From NCBI GenBank assembly GCA_947588955.1, contig CANPYX010000028.1, positions 1-33,761 of the forward strand: 33,761 nucleotides of DNA, given 5' to 3'. The translations under genes and the position numbers were made by a program. Positions 32,113-33,761 of this stretch are shown here, one piece after another. Every line of letters begins with the position of its first letter. Positions within the stretch are counted from its first letter, which is position 1. The notes under the pieces are model-generated. The model did no database searches. It was given only the letters and a program-made list of their open reading frames with translations, and was not told the DNA's origin. This DNA is from an uncultured Oscillospiraceae bacterium. Lineage in GTDB: Bacteria; Bacillota; Clostridia; Oscillospirales; Oscillospiraceae.

Positions 32113-33750
32113 ATGGACGAGCTGAAGAAAAACGACATAGTTGAGACCGTCTGCGACGGCTATACCTCCGACGGCTCTGGCGTCGCTAGAATAGGCGGTA
32201 TGGCGGTATTCGTCTCCGGCGCGATAGCGGGGGAGCGGTGCCGCGTCCGCATCCTCAAGACCCTGAAAAACGCCGCCTTCGCCAAGGTGGAGGAGGTCGT
32301 CTCCCCGTCGCCGGAGCGTATTTTGCCAGACTGCCCCCATTACCCCGCCTGCGGAGGCTGTAGGCTCCGCCACATGAGCTATTCCGAGGAGCTTCGCTTC
32401 AAAAGGCAAAAGGTGGAGGACGCCCTTCGCCGCATCGGAGGCGTGGACATAAAGCTCAGCGCCGTCCATCCCGCCTCGCAGACTACCCGTTACCGCAACA
32501 AGGTCCAGCTCCCCGCCGCTCCTGGACCTAAGATAGGCTTCTACCGCGCCCGCAGCCACGACGTAATAGACGTGCCCGACTGCCTCCTCCAGCCTGTGTG
32601 CGCCGCCAATATCCGTGCCGCCGTCAAGACCTGGATGGAGGATTTCGGCGTCCCCGCTTACGATGAGAGCACCCGCGCGGGGCTCCTGCGCCACCTGTAC
32701 GTGCGCTCAAGCTCCGCGGGGGAGTGCCTTGTGTGCCTCGTTGTCAACGCTCCGGCGGACCGAAGGCTCCCCCACGAGCCCGACCTCATTGAATGTATCC
32801 GCGCCGCCGAGCCGCGCACCTGCGGCGTCGTCCTTTCCTCAAATACCGCCTGGACCAACGTGATCCTGGGTACCGCCTACCGCACGCTTTGGGGCTCGGA
32901 CACCCTCACCGACACCATCCACGGCCTCACCTTCCGCCTCTCCGTCCCCTCATTTTTCCAGGTCAACCGGGATATGTGCGAGGTTTTGTATTCCCGCGCC
33001 CTGGCGCTCGCCGGCCTCACCGGGACGCAGACGGTCCTGGACCTATACTGCGGCATAGGCACCGTCTCCCTTTGCATGGCGCGAAGCGCCCGGCGCGTCG
33101 TCGGCTGTGAGATCGTCCCCGAGGCGGTGGAGGACGCCAGGGAGAACGCCCGTGTCAACGGCATAACCAACGCCGAATTTATCTGCGGCGACGCCGGCGA
33201 GATCTCCGCCCGCCTGTCGCGCGAGGGTGCCCGCCCCGACATCATAACCGTCGACCCTCCCCGCAAGGGCCTCTCCTCGGAAGCAATCGACGCCATAGCC
33301 CAAATGTCCCCGCAAAAGATAGTCTACATCTCCTGCGACCCCGCCACCCTCGCCCGCGACATAAAGCTCCTTTCCGCCCACTCCTACACCCCCAATTCCG
33401 CCGAAGCCGTAGACCTCTTCCCCCGCACCGAGCACGTGGAGACGGTTGTTCAACTTTCCAAGGGAGAAATCCAGTCAAAGAAGATTCGTGTTGACTTTTC
33501 GCTGGAGGATATGGATATGTCCGGTTTCCAGAAAGGTGCGACCTATGGAGAGATCAAGGCTTATGTGAAAGAGCATACAGGCCTCAAGGTTTCTTCCCTC
33601 TACATCGCACAAGTGAAACAGAAGTGTGGGATTATTGAACGGGAGAATTATAATAAGCCCAAGTCAGAGGATGCCCGGCAGCCCCAATGCCCGCCGGAGA
33701 AAGAGGCGGCGATCAGGGAGGCGCTGAAGCATTTTAGAATGATTGGTTGA
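32113..33750 (+). CDS. rlmD: 23S rRNA (uracil-5-)-methyltransferase RlmD with C-terminal extension
   Basis: A 545-residue enzyme, longer than typical RlmD (about 430-460). An N-terminal TRAM domain (1-60) is followed by the Fe-S binding cysteines CPHYPACGGC (Cys74, Cys80, Cys83) with Cys157 (DCLLQ), the SAM motif VLDLYCGIGTVSL and the catalytic SCDPATLARD. After the usual end (HVETVVQLSKGE) about 95 more residues follow (MSGFQKGATYGEIKAYV, LKVSSLYIAQVKQKCGI, AIREALKHF). From about 33460 the sequence is less GC-rich than the core gene, with TTT, AAG and GAA codons. The ATG at 32113 has no ribosome binding site within 15 bases; the hairpin at 32072-32098 stands in its place. Confidence 0.9.
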   Translation: MDELKKNDIVETVCDGYTSDGSGVARIGGMAVFVSGAIAGERCRVRILKTLKNAAFAKVEEVVSPSPERILPDCPHYPACGGCRLRHMSYSEELRFKRQKVEDALRRIGGVDIKLSAVHPASQTTRYRNKVQLPAAPGPKIGFYRARSHDVIDVPDCLLQPVCAANIRAAVKTWMEDFGVPAYDESTRAGLLRHLYVRSSSAGECLVCLVVNAPADRRLPHEPDLIECIRAAEPRTCGVVLSSNTAWTNVILGTAYRTLWGSDTLTDTIHGLTFRLSVPSFFQVNRDMCEVLYSRALALAGLTGTQTVLDLYCGIGTVSLCMARSARRVVGCEIVPEAVEDARENARVNGITNAEFICGDAGEISARLSREGARPDIITVDPPRKGLSSEAIDAIAQMSPQKIVYISCDPATLARDIKLLSAHSYTPNSAEAVDLFPRTEHVETVVQLSKGEIQSKKIRVDFSLEDMDMSGFQKGATYGEIKAYVKEHTGLKVSSLYIAQVKQKCGIIERENYNKPKSEDARQPQCPPEKEAAIREALKHFRMIG

Positions 33751-33761
33751 TATAAAATAGA

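Overview
The window is GC-rich DNA that reads as a chromosome segment of a Clostridia-type Firmicute, most likely Oscillospirales-like. The basis is strong AGGAGG-type ribosome binding sites, sigma-70/A promoters with 17-base spacers, an ECF transporter module of the Firmicute type, a DUF5711-CvpA-ClpE-like-RlmD gene order, a Spo0A-like regulator and a tRNA-Met(CAT) closely resembling the Bacillus elongator. The organism assignment is inference.

The window has two halves. Positions 1 to about 16750 are an accessory region. It starts with remnants: a Shedu/DUF4263 C-terminal fragment, an IS66 tnpA fragment interrupted by a palindromic MITE-like element, and a DUF6809-like fragment. Blocks of genes follow, punctuated by six copies of a 28-bp direct repeat, all in the same orientation (923, 3058, 10540, 14672, 15061, 16613). 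The repeat is TCAAAA, four variable bases, then TGACGCTATAAGCAAAAA. The blocks are: (R1-R2) a minus-strand lipoprotein, carboxymuconolactone decarboxylase-like and aldo/keto reductase operon; (R2-R3) a fructosamine-kinase-like gene, an NTP pyrophosphohydrolase plus nuclease-helicase pair, DUF4238, a frameshifted macrodomain gene, and a minus-strand GNAT, hypothetical and zinc-ribbon operon; (R3-R4) an excisionase-like HTH, a second HTH protein, a ribbon-helix-helix protein and two overlapping tyrosine recombinases; (R4-R5) 0.4 kb without genes but with 33-bp periodicity; (R5-R6) one AAA/DUF4143 ATPase. The array stops about 115 bp short of the terminator of a tRNA operon. I read it as a candidate integron-like or tandem-accretion array moved by the twin recombinases. 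This is inference from repeat placement.

Positions 16750 to the end look like ordinary chromosome. The minus strand carries tRNA-Met-Glu-Val behind a consensus promoter, then a GH106-like glycosidase with a Spo0A-like regulator. The plus strand carries an RlmI-like rRNA methyltransferase with EcfA1-EcfA2-EcfT, and a compact radical SAM, ART-like (tentative) and methyltransferase operon directly before TruA. It ends with DUF5711, CvpA, a ClpE-like unfoldase and RlmD, whose 3' end changes base composition and carries an extra domain near the window edge.
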